Assembly: GCF_001653515.1 (NCBI RefSeq)
Contig: NZ_LYOY01000001.1
Coordinates: forward strand, 806,001-870,000
DNA length: 64,000 nucleotides
Direction: 5' to 3'
Origin: Streptomyces sp. ERV7
Lineage (GTDB): Bacteria > Actinomycetota > Actinomycetes > Streptomycetales > Streptomycetaceae
This document shows positions 1-8,404 of the stretch, piece by piece. Under the pieces are notes generated by a model. The model did no database searches, was not told the DNA's origin, and saw nothing but the letters and a program-made list of their open reading frames with translations. Both the position numbers and the translations under genes were made by a program. Position 1 is the first letter of the stretch, and each line of letters starts with the position of its first letter.

Positions 1-148
1 ACGGGCGAGCTGTGCCGGCCCGACCGCCGAGGTCCACTGCGCCATGGAAGTCAGTCCACCTTCCCCGAATTGGCCATGGTTGGGAGGGGTTTCCCAGCCA
101 CAGAGTGTCATGCGCCGGTCCACTACCACCAGACAGGGGGGCATTCAC
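1..148. other. Leader upstream of the YczE-like gene
   Basis: I see no credible gene here. The stretch holds an imperfect inverted repeat (GGTTGGGA 78-85, TCCCAGCC 92-99) that could be an operator or a weak hairpin. A Shine-Dalgarno-like AGGGGG at 135-140 sits 8 nt before the GTG at 149. Confidence 0.4.
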
Positions 149-841
149 GTGTCCACGCACCTCACCCGCAGGCTGCTCCAGCTCTACGTCGGCCTGACGC
201 TGTACGGGGTGAGCTCCGCGCTGCTCGTGCGCAGCGGCCTCGGGCTCGAACCGTGGGGCGTGCTGCACCAGGGCATCGCCGAGCGGACCGGGCTGACCAT
301 CGGGGTCGTCTCGATCATCGTGGGCGCGCTGGTGCTGCTGCTCTGGATTCCGCTCCGGCAGCGCCCCGGCCTGGGCACGGTCTCCAACGTCTTCGCCATC
401 GGCATCGCGATGGACTCCACCCTGGCCCTGGTGCCGGACGTGCGCGGACTCGCCGCCGAGATCCCCCTGCTGGCCGGCGGGATCCTGCTCAACGGCGTGG
501 CGACCGGCCTGTACATCTCGGCTCGGTTCGGCCCCGGCCCCCGCGACGGTCTGATGACCGGGCTGCACCGGCTCACCGGACGCTCGATCCGGCTGGTGCG
601 CACCTCGATCGAGGTGGCGGTGGTGGCGACCGGCTTCCTGCTCGGCGGCTCACTGGGCGTCGGCACGGTCGCCTACGCCCTCGCCATCGGCCCGCTCGCC
701 CAGTTCTTCCTGCGCTTCTTCGCCGTCCCGGAGCTCCCGGAGCAGGCGCGGACGCCGGAGACCTCCCCGGAGCCGGCGCCCGCCGCCGTCGCCGAGCCCG
801 TCACCGAAGGGACACCGGCACGGGCGATACTGCGCGGGTGA
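149..841 (+). CDS. YczE/YitT-like integral membrane protein
   Basis: This 230-residue protein has about five hydrophobic segments and resembles the YczE/YyaS family of uncharacterised bacterial membrane proteins. Typical features are the N-terminal RRLLQLYVGLTLYG segment, a GLEPWGVLHQG loop and a GPGPRDGLMTGL motif. I chose the GTG at 149 because AGGGGG lies 8 nt upstream; an ATG at 44 in the same frame has no ribosome site and would add a non-hydrophobic leader. The C-terminus is an Ala/Pro/Glu-rich tail. Its stop overlaps the start of the phosphodiesterase gene by 4 bp (GTGA), so the two are probably co-translated. In Firmicutes, yczE-type genes often lie beside MocR regulators; none is visible here. 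Substrate unknown. Confidence 0.75.
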   Translation: MSTHLTRRLLQLYVGLTLYGVSSALLVRSGLGLEPWGVLHQGIAERTGLTIGVVSIIVGALVLLLWIPLRQRPGLGTVSNVFAIGIAMDSTLALVPDVRGLAAEIPLLAGGILLNGVATGLYISARFGPGPRDGLMTGLHRLTGRSIRLVRTSIEVAVVATGFLLGGSLGVGTVAYALAIGPLAQFFLRFFAVPELPEQARTPETSPEPAPAAVAEPVTEGTPARAILRG

Positions 842-1602
842 CTCGCGTACGCCACCCCTATCTGGACCACCCGACGCCGATCGCCTTCGCCCACCGCGGC
901 GGGGCGGCCGACGGCATCGAGAACACCGCGGCCGCCTTCGGCCGGGCCGCGGCGGCCGGTTTCCGCTACTTCGAGACCGATGTGCACACCACCGTGGACG
1001 GCCGGCTCGTCGCCTTCCACGACTCCACCCTGGACCGGGTCACCGACGCCGTGGGCCGGATCGCCGATCTGCCGTGGGCCGAGGTGGCGCAGGCCCGGGT
1101 GGCGGGCCGCGAGCCGCTGCCGCTCTTCGAGGAGCTCCTGGAGGAGTTCCCCGAGGCCCGCTGGAACATCGACCTCAAGGCGGAGTCCGCGCTCGTCCCG
1201 CTGGTGGAGCTGATCCGCCGGACGGACGCCTGGGACCGGGTGTGCGTCGGGTCGTTCTCGGAGGCCCGGGTCGCCCGTGCCTCGAAGCTGGCGGGCCCCC
1301 GTCTGGCGACCTCGTACGGGGTACGGGGTGTGGCCGCTCTGCGGCTGCGCTCGCTGGGGCTGCCGGTGCCGCTGCGCCGGGGCGCGGTGTGCGCGCAGGT
1401 GCCCGAGTCCCAGGGCCGGATCCCGGTGGTGGACCGCCGCTTCGTGAGGACCGCGCACGCTCTTGGCCTGCAGGTCCACGTATGGACAATCAATGATCCC
1501 GATCGGATGACGAAACTCCTGGACCTCGGCGTGGATGGCATCATGACCGATCATCTGGAGACGCTGCGCACGGTACTGAGCGACCGGGGAACCGGGTTCT
1601 GA
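838..1602 (+). CDS. Glycerophosphodiester phosphodiesterase
   Basis: This 254-residue protein has the GDPD TIM-barrel signature: FAHRGG near the N-terminus, IENTAAAF, FETDVHTT with a metal-binding Glu and Asp, and a catalytic-type HDSTLDR. The C-terminal VHVWTINDPDRM and DGIMTDHL motifs are also typical. The family hydrolyses deacylated glycerophospholipids to glycerol-3-phosphate and the head-group alcohol. There is no signal peptide, so it is probably cytoplasmic. The GTG start at 838 overlaps the preceding stop by 4 bp. The length is normal for the family. The actual substrate cannot be read from sequence. Confidence 0.88.
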   Translation: MTRVRHPYLDHPTPIAFAHRGGAADGIENTAAAFGRAAAAGFRYFETDVHTTVDGRLVAFHDSTLDRVTDAVGRIADLPWAEVAQARVAGREPLPLFEELLEEFPEARWNIDLKAESALVPLVELIRRTDAWDRVCVGSFSEARVARASKLAGPRLATSYGVRGVAALRLRSLGLPVPLRRGAVCAQVPESQGRIPVVDRRFVRTAHALGLQVHVWTINDPDRMTKLLDLGVDGIMTDHLETLRTVLSDRGTGF

Positions 1603-1644
1603 CACCCGGCGCGCGCCCTGGGAACGAACGAGAGGGCGCGGGGT

Positions 1645-3015
1645 TTGACCGCCGAGACCATGGGCCGGACCGCCGCCGCACAGGCGGCGCCGGACGCCGA
1701 CCGCCGCCGCGAGCAACGCGGCTGGTACTTCTACGACTTCGCGTGCTCGGTCTACTCGACGACCGTCCTGACGGTGTTCCTCGGGCCCTATCTGACGGCG
1801 ATCGCCAAGGACGCCGCCGACCCGGACGGCTTTGTGCACCCGCTGGGCGTCCCGGTACGGGCCGGGTCCCTCTTCGCGTACGCGGTGTCCGCCTCGGTGG
1901 TGCTCGCGGTGGTCCTGATGCCGGTGGTGGGCGCCGCGGCGGACCGCACCGGCCGCAAGAAGCCGCTGCTCGCGGCGGCGGCCTACACCGGAGCCGCGGC
2001 GACGGCGGGCATGTTCTTCCTGGACGGGCACCGCTATCTGCTCGGCGCGGTGCTGCTGATCGTCGCCAATGCCTCCCTTTCGGTCTCGATGGTGCTCTAC
2101 AACGCCTATCTGCCGCAGATCGCGGGCCCCGAGGAGCGCGACCGCGTCTCCTCGCGCGGCTGGGCCTTCGGCTACACCGCGGGCGCGTTCGTCCTGGTCC
2201 TCAATCTGATCCTCTACTCGGGCCACGACGGCTTCGGGCTCTCCGAGGGCACGGCCGTACGGATCTGCCTGGCCTCGGCCGGGGTGTGGTGGGGCGCCTT
2301 CACGCTCGTACCGCTGCGGCGGCTGCGGGACCGGGGCGCGCCCGCCGGGCACGCCCCGGCCGAGGGCAAGGTGGGCGCGGGCTGGCGCCAGCTCATCGCG
2401 ACCCTGCGCGACATGCGCGCCCGTCCGCTCACCCTCGCCTTCCTGGCCGCGTACCTGATCTACAACGACGGCGTGCAGACCGTGATCTCGCAGGCGTCGC
2501 TGTACGGCTCCGAGGAGCTCGGGCTCGACCAGAACACCCTGATCGTCGCCGTGCTGCTGGTGCAGGTGCTGGCGGTGGCCGGGGCGCTCGGGATGGGGCG
2601 GCTCGCGCGGACGTACGGCGCCAAGCGCACGATCCTGGGCTCGCTGGCGGTGTGGGCGCTGATCCTGGGCACCGGCTACTTCCTGCCCGCCCACTCGCCC
2701 GCGCTCTTCTTCGTCCTGGCCGCGGCGATCGGCACGGTCCTCGGCGGCAGCCAGGCGCTGTCGAGGTCGCTTTTCTCACACATGGTGCCGAGCGGCAAGG
2801 AGGCCGAATACTTCTCGGCCTACGAGATGAGCGACCGCGGACTGAGCTGGCTGGGGCCACTGGTGTTCGGGCTCGCGTACCAGCTGACCGGCAGCTACCG
2901 GGATGCGATCATCTCTCTCGTGATCTTCTTCGCGGTCGGGTTCGTACTGCTCGCCCGGGTCCCGGTGCGGGCCGCCGTGGCGGCCGCGGGGAACCCGGTT
3001 CCGGCGCGGATTTAG
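1645..3015 (+). CDS. MFS transporter, Atg22/UMF1-like
   Basis: This 456-residue protein has about twelve membrane segments. The N-terminal EQRGWYFYDFACSVYSTTVLTVFLGPYL is typical of the UMF1/Atg22-like branch of the major facilitator superfamily, as are the DRTGRKKPLL loop after helix 2 and the late SRSLFSHMVPSGKEAEYF motif. Fungal Atg22 exports amino acids from the vacuole; the bacterial role is unknown. I used the TTG at 1645 because AGAGGG lies 8-9 nt upstream. An ATG at 1660 is in frame but has a poorer ribosome site. It follows the phosphodiesterase by 42 bp and may be co-transcribed with it. Confidence 0.82.
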   Translation: MTAETMGRTAAAQAAPDADRRREQRGWYFYDFACSVYSTTVLTVFLGPYLTAIAKDAADPDGFVHPLGVPVRAGSLFAYAVSASVVLAVVLMPVVGAAADRTGRKKPLLAAAAYTGAAATAGMFFLDGHRYLLGAVLLIVANASLSVSMVLYNAYLPQIAGPEERDRVSSRGWAFGYTAGAFVLVLNLILYSGHDGFGLSEGTAVRICLASAGVWWGAFTLVPLRRLRDRGAPAGHAPAEGKVGAGWRQLIATLRDMRARPLTLAFLAAYLIYNDGVQTVISQASLYGSEELGLDQNTLIVAVLLVQVLAVAGALGMGRLARTYGAKRTILGSLAVWALILGTGYFLPAHSPALFFVLAAAIGTVLGGSQALSRSLFSHMVPSGKEAEYFSAYEMSDRGLSWLGPLVFGLAYQLTGSYRDAIISLVIFFAVGFVLLARVPVRAAVAAAGNPVPARI

Positions 3016-3101
3016 ACGTTGAAGTGAAAGGCCGGTAGTGTACGCCTTTGGCCTGCCAGGCGGACCGTTACTGCGTGCTCAACTAGTGAAGACGCTGGGT
3101 G

Positions 3102-3119
3102 ACATCTGCTGCCAGATGT
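3102..3119. promoter_or_regulatory. Perfect inverted repeat upstream of rbpA
   Basis: ACATCTG (3102-3108) and CAGATGT (3113-3119) are separated by CTGC, giving a 7-bp perfect dyad about 65 bp upstream of the sigma-R-type -35 element. It could be an operator for a second rbpA promoter or a weak end signal for the upstream transporter. It has no U-tract, so I favour an operator. Confidence 0.4.
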
Positions 3120-3182
3120 GACAAACCGGGCACTGGTGGGTACAACAAGGGGCGGCACGACGGCGACACATGACCCACAACG

Positions 3183-3208
3183 GGAATCTTTAACGCCGAC
3201 CGGACGTT
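3183..3208 (+). promoter_or_regulatory. Sigma-R promoter of rbpA
   Basis: GGAAT at 3183-3187 and GTT at 3206-3208 are separated by exactly 18 nt. This is the known Streptomyces sigma-R (disulfide-stress ECF sigma) consensus GGAAT-N18-GTT. It lies about 60 bp before the rbpA start, in agreement with the known thiol-stress induction of rbpA in S. coelicolor. Confidence 0.85.
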
Positions 3209-3269
3209 GACCGGATGACGACGACAGCGACACCTGTCCTGTGGGCGACAAGCCCGGGAGGCACGATTC

Positions 3270-3644
3270 ATGAGTGAGCGAGCTCTTCGCGGCACGCGCC
3301 TCGTGGTGACCAGCTACGAGACCGACCGCGGCATCGATCTGGCCCCGCGCCAGGCGGTGGAGTACGCATGCGAGAACGGACATCGATTCGAGATGCCGTT
3401 CTCGGTGGAGGCGGACATCCCGCCGGAGTGGGAGTGCAAGGCGTGTGGCGCCATGGCACTCCTGGTGGACGGCGAAGGTCCTGAGGAGAAGAAGGGCAAG
3501 CCCGCGCGTACGCACTGGGACATGCTCATGGAGCGGCGCACCCGCGAGGAGCTGGAGGAGGTTCTGGCCGAGAGGCTGGAGGTCCTGCGGTCCGGCGCCA
3601 TGAACATTGCCGTGCATCCGCGCGACAGCCGCAAGTCCGCCTAG
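3270..3644 (+). CDS. rbpA: RNA polymerase-binding protein RbpA
   Basis: This 124-residue protein is the actinobacterial RNA polymerase activator RbpA, which binds the principal sigma factor and core polymerase and stabilises the promoter open complex. The central zinc-ribbon-like fold is visible as YACENGHRFEMPF followed by WECKACGA. The basic linker (EEKKGKPARTHWDML) and C-terminal sigma-interacting helix (RRTREELEEVLAERL) follow. Length equals that of the S. coelicolor protein. A GGGAGG ribosome site precedes the ATG. A sigma-R promoter lies upstream and a strong terminator downstream, so it is a monocistronic stress-inducible unit. Confidence 0.97.
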   Translation: MSERALRGTRLVVTSYETDRGIDLAPRQAVEYACENGHRFEMPFSVEADIPPEWECKACGAMALLVDGEGPEEKKGKPARTHWDMLMERRTREELEEVLAERLEVLRSGAMNIAVHPRDSRKSA

Positions 3645-3676
3645 GCGCGCCAGCGCTCGGGCAAAAGATTCAGAAG

Positions 3677-3720
3677 AAGAGGGCCGGTCACACCGTTTCG
3701 GTGTGACCGGCCCTCTTTTT
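3677..3720. terminator. Bidirectional terminator between rbpA and fxsA
   Basis: A 19-bp perfect stem (3677-3695 with 3699-3717) closes a TTT loop. T-rich sequence follows on the plus strand and A-rich sequence precedes it for the minus strand. It separates two convergent genes and can serve both. Confidence 0.92.
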
Positions 3721-3772
3721 CGTGCCGGGCTCTCGCGGTACGTACGGGCCTCAGCGGGCCCTGCGTACGGCC

Positions 3773-4342
3773 TCAGTGGGTCAGCGGCGGCCGGGGCTCG
3801 TCCCGCTGGGGGCGCTCGTCCTCGCGGATGACCTCGCCCTGGACCACCTTGCCGTCCGGGTGCCGCATACGGGCCTGCTGGAAGGCGTCGCCCAGGGGGC
3901 CGGGCGCGGCCGCGCGCATCCGCTTCTCCAGCGAGCGCTCGGCGTACCGGGAGACCGCCTTGCGTACCGGCGGCACCAGGCAGAGCAGCCCGAGCACGTC
4001 GGAGAGCAGGCCGGGGACGATCAGGAGCAGGCCGCCCAGCATCGTCAGGGAGTTGCCCTCGCTGCCCGGCTGGGGGCCCGTGGCGGGCGCCGTCCCGGAC
4101 TGCTGCTGCTGGAACTGCTCGGTGAGGTTGCGGAAGGCGCGGCGGCCGGCCCGCTTGATGACGAGGGAGCCGAGCACGACGCCGCCGACCAGCAGCGCGA
4201 ACACGGCCAGTCCGCCGGCGGCGTCCGCCACGGTGATCAGCAGCCAGATCTCCACGAGGAGCCAGGCGGCGATCCCCAGCGGGACGAGGGTGCGCGCACG
4301 GGAGCGCTTGGGCAGGGTCGGGGGCACGGTGCCGGTCGTCAT
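3773..4342 (-). CDS. fxsA: FxsA family cytoplasmic membrane protein
   Basis: This 189-residue protein has an N-terminal hydrophobic helix (LVPLGIAAWLLVEIWLLI), a second helix (AVFALLVGGVVLGSLVI) and a third around GGLLLIVPGLLSDVLGLL. The GLLLIVPGLLSD segment is the hallmark of FxsA, first found in E. coli as a suppressor of phage T7 exclusion by F plasmids. A Gln-rich linker and a long charged tail are typical of the Streptomyces version. The molecular function is unknown. It lies convergent to rbpA and downstream of ppm1, about 110 bp from it. Confidence 0.88.
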   Translation of the reverse strand: MTTGTVPPTLPKRSRARTLVPLGIAAWLLVEIWLLITVADAAGGLAVFALLVGGVVLGSLVIKRAGRRAFRNLTEQFQQQQSGTAPATGPQPGSEGNSLTMLGGLLLIVPGLLSDVLGLLCLVPPVRKAVSRYAERSLEKRMRAAAPGPLGDAFQQARMRHPDGKVVQGEVIREDERPQRDEPRPPLTH

Positions 4343-4454
4343 GCTCCCAGTGTGCCTGGCGGCGCCGTAGGACGGCGTAAGGGATTCATCAGGTGAGGGG
4401 GCGGCCGGGCCCGGGGCCCGGCCGCCCCCTCACCTCAGGGCCTCTCGCGGGGCC

Positions 4455-5222
4455 TCAGGACGGCTTGCGGCCCATGAGCTTGTTGGCGCGCGAGCCGACG
4501 CCCCAGGCGGTGACCCGCCACAGCGCCTCGACGATGATGTCGTTGCTCATCTTGGAGTCGCCGCGCTCGCGCTCGACGAAGGTGATCGGCACCTCGACCA
4601 CGTGGTAGCCGGCGGCCACGGCGCGGCGGGCCAGGTCGACCTGGAAGCAGTAGCCCTGGGAGGCCACCTCGTCCAGGCCGAGGCCTTCGAGGGTCTCCCG
4701 GCGGAAGGCCCGGAAGCCTCCGGTCACGTCGCGGATGTCCACGCCGAGCAGCAGCCGGGAGTAGGTGGAGCCGCCGCGGGAGATGAACTCGCGGTGCTTG
4801 GGCCAGTTCACCACCCGGCCGCCCGGCACCCAGCGCGAGCCGAGGACCAGGTCGGCGCCCTTGAGCGCGGTGAGCAGCCGGGGCAGCTCCTCCGGCTGGT
4901 GGGATCCGTCGGCGTCCATCTCGACCAGTACGCCGTAGCCCTCGTCCACGCCCCAGCGGAAGCCCGCGAGGTAGGCGGCGCCGAGGCCCTCCTTGCCCTT
5001 GCGGTGCAGGACGTGGACGTGGTCGTCCTCGGCCGCCAGCTCGTCGGCGATCTTGCCCGTGCCGTCGGGGCTGTTGTCGTCGGCGATCAGGACGTGGGCC
5101 TCGGGGACCGACTCCCTGACGCGGGAGACGATCGGCTTGATGTTCTCCGCCTCGTTGTAGGTCGGGATGATCACCAAGGCTCTGCCGAGCGGGCCGTATC
5201 GCCTCTGACCGCCGTCGTTCAC
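4455..5222 (-). CDS. ppm1: Polyprenol monophosphomannose synthase
   Basis: This 255-residue family-2 glycosyltransferase transfers mannose from GDP-mannose to polyprenyl phosphate, supplying the donor for protein O-mannosylation and, in Streptomyces, glycosylation of surface proteins used by phage phiC31. Motifs are IIPTYNEAENI, DDNSPDGT, the metal-binding DADGSHQPE (DxD-like), LGSRWVPGG and TGGFRAF. No membrane domain is attached, unlike the fused mycobacterial enzyme. The GTG at 5222 is preceded by AAGGGG at good spacing. A paralogous dolichyl-phosphate mannose synthase cannot be excluded, but position beside rbpA and fxsA supports Ppm1. Confidence 0.92.
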   Translation of the reverse strand: MNDGGQRRYGPLGRALVIIPTYNEAENIKPIVSRVRESVPEAHVLIADDNSPDGTGKIADELAAEDDHVHVLHRKGKEGLGAAYLAGFRWGVDEGYGVLVEMDADGSHQPEELPRLLTALKGADLVLGSRWVPGGRVVNWPKHREFISRGGSTYSRLLLGVDIRDVTGGFRAFRRETLEGLGLDEVASQGYCFQVDLARRAVAAGYHVVEVPITFVERERGDSKMSNDIIVEALWRVTAWGVGSRANKLMGRKPS

Positions 5223-5635
5223 TGCTGCCCCTTATTGTCCGTACGCAGGGCACCACCATAGCGAGCGGTCGGGGCACTGCCGCACCGCGAGGTCCCGGGG
5301 TGTCGGAATGGGGGCCCGGCGCCCTTCGGGCCGGCCTGGGACCCGCTGGCTGCGGGCTGCCTGGAGCCGTTGTCTACTGAACGTCCGGGCCCCATCCGGG
5401 TCGCACCCTCCCCCCGGGCTCCCGTGGAGCAGGGGGGACCCCCGGGACGGCAGAAACCTTCTGTCGGCCGGACGTCCTGTGGTGGACCCGGCCGAACCTA
5501 CCGGCCCCCGGCCGCTCTCTGTCAACAGTCGTTTGACCTGCGGCGTCGACCGAAACCAGCAGGTCAGTGCGGAAGATCCGCAGGTGGCGGCGGCGCGGCG
5601 CGGGCAGCCCGACGGCCGTACGGAACGTCCTTACG
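5223..5635. other. Intergenic region upstream of ppm1
   Basis: No gene is supported in this 413-bp gap. A TATGGT-like -10 for ppm1 may lie on the minus strand at 5255-5260, without a convincing -35. The most distinctive element is the GC-rich repeat at 5408-5443. The amidohydrolase upstream stops at the right edge, so read-through from it is possible. Confidence 0.4.
5408..5443 (-). repeat. Short GC-rich dispersed repeat copy
   Basis: On the minus strand this reads GGGGGTCCCCCC, a variable centre with a small dyad, then GGGGGGAG. The same layout occurs inside a chitinase gene at 30846-30877. Such GGGGGTCCCCCC/GGGGGAG elements are, to my knowledge, widespread in Streptomyces chromosomes. Confidence 0.6.
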
Positions 5636-7315
5636 TCACTCGTTCGGCCGGACGAAGACCGTTTGTCCGAACACCACCGTGCGCAGACAGACCGGCAGCG
5701 CCGCCCCCGGGCTGAGGTCGGGCAGTCCGGGCGTGCCCGAGCGCGGGTCGGTCGACCAGCGGGCCACCCGGTCGTCCGGCGCCTGCACCACGAGCTCGTC
5801 GGTGCGCCACACCGCGTAGTCGGCGGGCGCGCCCGGCACCAGGGTGCCCGCGTCGTCCCGGCCGATGGCGCGCCAGCCGCCCCGGGTGTGGGCGGTGAAG
5901 GCGGCGCGGGCCGAGACCCGGTGCTCGGGGGTGCGGTGGAAGGCGGCCGCGCGGACGGTGCCCCACGGGTCGAGCGGGGTGACCGGCGAGTCGGAGCCGA
6001 AGGCGAGCGGCACCCCGGCGCGCAGCAGGGCCGCGTACGGGTTCAGGGTGCGGGCCCGCTCGGCGCCCAGGCGCTCGGCGTACATGCCCTCCTCGCCGCC
6101 CCACAGCGCGTCGAAGGCGGGCTGTACGGAGGCGGTGAGCCCGAGCTCGGCGAAGGCCGCGATCGTCTCGGGGGTGAGCATCTCGGCGTGCTCGACGCGG
6201 TGGCGGGCGGCGCGGATGCGGGCCAGGCCCACCTTGGCGGCGGCGGCCCGGATGCCCTCGACGACCGCGGTGACGGCGGCGTCCCCGATGGCGTGGAACC
6301 CGGCCTGGAGCCCGGCCTCGGTGCAGGCGGTCACATGGGCGGCTACGTCGGCTGCGTCCAGGTGGGCGGTGCCGGTGTGCGCGGCGTCGGCGTACGGCTC
6401 GTGCAGACAGGCGGTGTGCGAGCCCAGGGCGCCGTCGACGAAGAGGTCGCCGGCCGCGCCGAGCGCGCCGAGTTCGCGGATGCGATCGGCGTCCTTGGGG
6501 CCGGTGACCTGCTCGGCCCAGTAGCCGAAGACGCGCGGGCCGGCCTCCTCGCGGGCGAGCCCCAGCAGCGAGGTGAAGTCGTCCTCGTCGGAGATCTCGG
6601 GGCCGCCGCACTCGTGGAGGGTGCCGATGCCGAGGGAGGCCGCCCGGTGCAGCGCGGCCCGCTGGGCCTCCTCGCGCTGGCGCGGGGTGATCGCCGCATG
6701 GGCGGCGGCACGCACCGCGTGGTGGGCGGCGGCGGTCAGCGGAGCGTCCGGGTGGTAGCCGTCGAGGCCGGTGACGCCCGGGATCCGGTCGAGGAGCGCG
6801 GTGGTGGCGACGGCCGAGTGGACGTCGATGCGCGGCAGGTACAGAGGGCGGCCGCCGGTGGCCCCGTCGAGCTCGGCGCGGGTGGGCGGGGTCCGCTCGG
6901 GCCAGCGCGCCGCGTCCCAGCCGTGGCCGAGCAGCACCTCGTCGCCGGGACGGGCGGCGGCGTACTCCCGTACCGCCGCCAGGGCCTCGGCACGGGTGCG
7001 GGCGGACGACAGGTCGAGGCCGGTGAGCGCCAGGCCGGTGGCCGTGGTGTGCACATGCGCATCGGTGAACGCCGGGGCGACCAGGGCCCCTTCGAGGTCG
7101 ATCACCTCGTCCACGCCGGACGCGAAGGCGTCGGCCGCGCCCTCGGAGCCGACCCAGGCGACGTGTCCGCGTTCGACGACCATCGCCGTGGCGAACGGGT
7201 CGGCGGGGCTGTGGACCTCCCCGCCGCGCAGCAGCACGGTGCGGTGGTCGGGCTCGCCCGCGGACAGCGGGGCGACGGTTCGGGCCGGAAGGGCGGCGGC
7301 GCTCTCGGAACTCAT
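5636..7315 (-). CDS. Amidohydrolase family 3 (YtcJ-like)
   Basis: This 559-residue protein belongs to the metal-dependent amidohydrolase superfamily, YtcJ-like branch. It shows the HxH metal motif in FTDAHVHTT near residue 85, a His in HAIGDAAV, VEHAEML, and the late Asp in FGSDSPVTPLDPW. The family includes N-substituted formamide deformylases and other exo-enzymes of uncertain specificity. It starts 9 bp after the Lrp-type regulator stops, so the two form an operon and the regulator probably senses a substrate-related amino acid. No signal peptide is seen. The substrate is unknown. Confidence 0.82.
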   Translation of the reverse strand: MSSESAAALPARTVAPLSAGEPDHRTVLLRGGEVHSPADPFATAMVVERGHVAWVGSEGAADAFASGVDEVIDLEGALVAPAFTDAHVHTTATGLALTGLDLSSARTRAEALAAVREYAAARPGDEVLLGHGWDAARWPERTPPTRAELDGATGGRPLYLPRIDVHSAVATTALLDRIPGVTGLDGYHPDAPLTAAAHHAVRAAAHAAITPRQREEAQRAALHRAASLGIGTLHECGGPEISDEDDFTSLLGLAREEAGPRVFGYWAEQVTGPKDADRIRELGALGAAGDLFVDGALGSHTACLHEPYADAAHTGTAHLDAADVAAHVTACTEAGLQAGFHAIGDAAVTAVVEGIRAAAAKVGLARIRAARHRVEHAEMLTPETIAAFAELGLTASVQPAFDALWGGEEGMYAERLGAERARTLNPYAALLRAGVPLAFGSDSPVTPLDPWGTVRAAAFHRTPEHRVSARAAFTAHTRGGWRAIGRDDAGTLVPGAPADYAVWRTDELVVQAPDDRVARWSTDPRSGTPGLPDLSPGAALPVCLRTVVFGQTVFVRPNE

Positions 7316-7324
7316 GGGAACAGC

Positions 7325-7765
7325 CTAGATACGCGGCGGCCGTGCCTCGTACGGGGTCGAGAGAACGACGGTCGTCCGGGTGGAGACACCGGCCAGCGAG
7401 CGGATGCGGGTCAGCAGGTGCTCCAGCTCCAGGGGCGTGGCCACGCGCACCTTGAGGATGTAGTTCTCGTCGCCCGCGACGCTGTGGCACGCCTCTATCT
7501 CCGGGACGTCGGCCAGCCGTTCGGCGATGTCGTCGGGGGCGCTCGGGTCGAACGGCTTGACCGAGATGAACGCGGTCAGCGGCAGCCCCACCGCCTCCGG
7601 GTCCACGACGGCCACATAGCCGCGGATGACTCCGCGCTGCTCCAGACGGCGTACCCGCTGGTGCACGGCCGAGGTGGACAGGCCCGTGGCCTTGCCCAGG
7701 TCGGTGTAGCTCATCCGCCCGTCCTTGACGAGCAGATCCACGATCTGACGGTCCAGCTCCTCCAT
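7325..7765 (-). CDS. Lrp/AsnC family transcriptional regulator
   Basis: The protein is about 146 residues if it starts at the ATG at 7765 (MEELDRQIVDLL). A GTG at 7801 and a TTG at 7774 are alternatives, and the TTG has the better-spaced GGGGGA. An N-terminal winged helix (YTDLGKATGLSTSAVHQRVRRL) is followed by the RAM ligand-binding domain (GDENYILKVRV). Lrp-type regulators respond to amino acids and usually control transport or catabolism. The close downstream amidohydrolase is the obvious candidate target. Confidence 0.88.
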   Translation of the reverse strand: MEELDRQIVDLLVKDGRMSYTDLGKATGLSTSAVHQRVRRLEQRGVIRGYVAVVDPEAVGLPLTAFISVKPFDPSAPDDIAERLADVPEIEACHSVAGDENYILKVRVATPLELEHLLTRIRSLAGVSTRTTVVLSTPYEARPPRI

Positions 7766-7968
7766 GCGGATCAACCTATTCCCCCAGGTCCCCTCAGGCA
7801 CAGTCGATGGCGACCGGAAGAGGCACCTGCGGCGGGCATGTGACGAATGCCACAGGCTTGTGACGTCCTGCCGGGGGGCCGCGCGGTTACGGCCGGTGCA
7901 TGGCGGGAATTGCTTGCTGTGGTCGCGGCGACGGCGCCTTGCCGGCCCACCCGAGGGGGAGAACCCAC

Positions 7969-8397
7969 ATGCAGAACATGAAGCGCGGCGGACGTGTGCC
8001 GAATGAACGTACCGATCCGGAGCCCGTTGATCTCATCGTCGAGGACGAGCTCGCCGACGACGAGGCGGCGGACGCCTACGACACCTTCGAGATGTACCGG
8101 GTGATCTGCCCGGACTGCGCCCAGCCGATCGCGCTCCTCGCGGACGAGACGGTGCTGCCGGAGCACGCGCTGTGCCCGAGCCCGTGGAACCCGTTCGTGC
8201 TCACGGTGTGCGCCGGGACCGGCCGCGCCGCCTCGCAGAGCAGGCCCGCGGACACCTCCAAGGAGGTCCAGGAGCAGGACACCGCGCTGCTCCTGACGCT
8301 CCCCCAGGGCCTCGACTGGCGGACGCAGCCCTTCTCGCACGTCGGCGGTCCGGGCTCGCGTCCGATGCGGGTGCCGCGTATGCGGCGTGCCGCGTAG
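7969..8397 (+). CDS. Conserved hypothetical Cys-containing protein
   Basis: I do not recognise a named family in this 142-residue soluble protein. The N-terminal third is acidic (DLIVEDELADDEAADAYD). The centre carries VICPDCAQP plus two more cysteines (HALCPSPW, TVCAGTG), a spacing that could bind zinc or be structural. The C-terminus is basic (RPMRVPRMRRAA). I chose the ATG at 7969 because GAGGGGGA lies about 9 nt upstream; the longer frame from 7900 lacks this. It is probably a Streptomyces-restricted gene. Confidence 0.7.
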   Translation: MQNMKRGGRVPNERTDPEPVDLIVEDELADDEAADAYDTFEMYRVICPDCAQPIALLADETVLPEHALCPSPWNPFVLTVCAGTGRAASQSRPADTSKEVQEQDTALLLTLPQGLDWRTQPFSHVGGPGSRPMRVPRMRRAA

Positions 8398-8404
8398 GTC
8401 CACG

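Noticed and set aside
673..2694. 673-codon minus-strand ORF opposite the phosphodiesterase and MFS genes
   Set aside because: It lacks any domain signature, is Arg/Gly/Pro/His-rich and is the complement of well-supported plus-strand genes; long shadow frames are normal in 72%-type GC DNA.
5567..7843. 758-codon plus-strand ORF opposite the amidohydrolase and Lrp genes
   Set aside because: Low-complexity Gly/Val/Arg composition and no ribosome site; it mirrors two recognised minus-strand genes.
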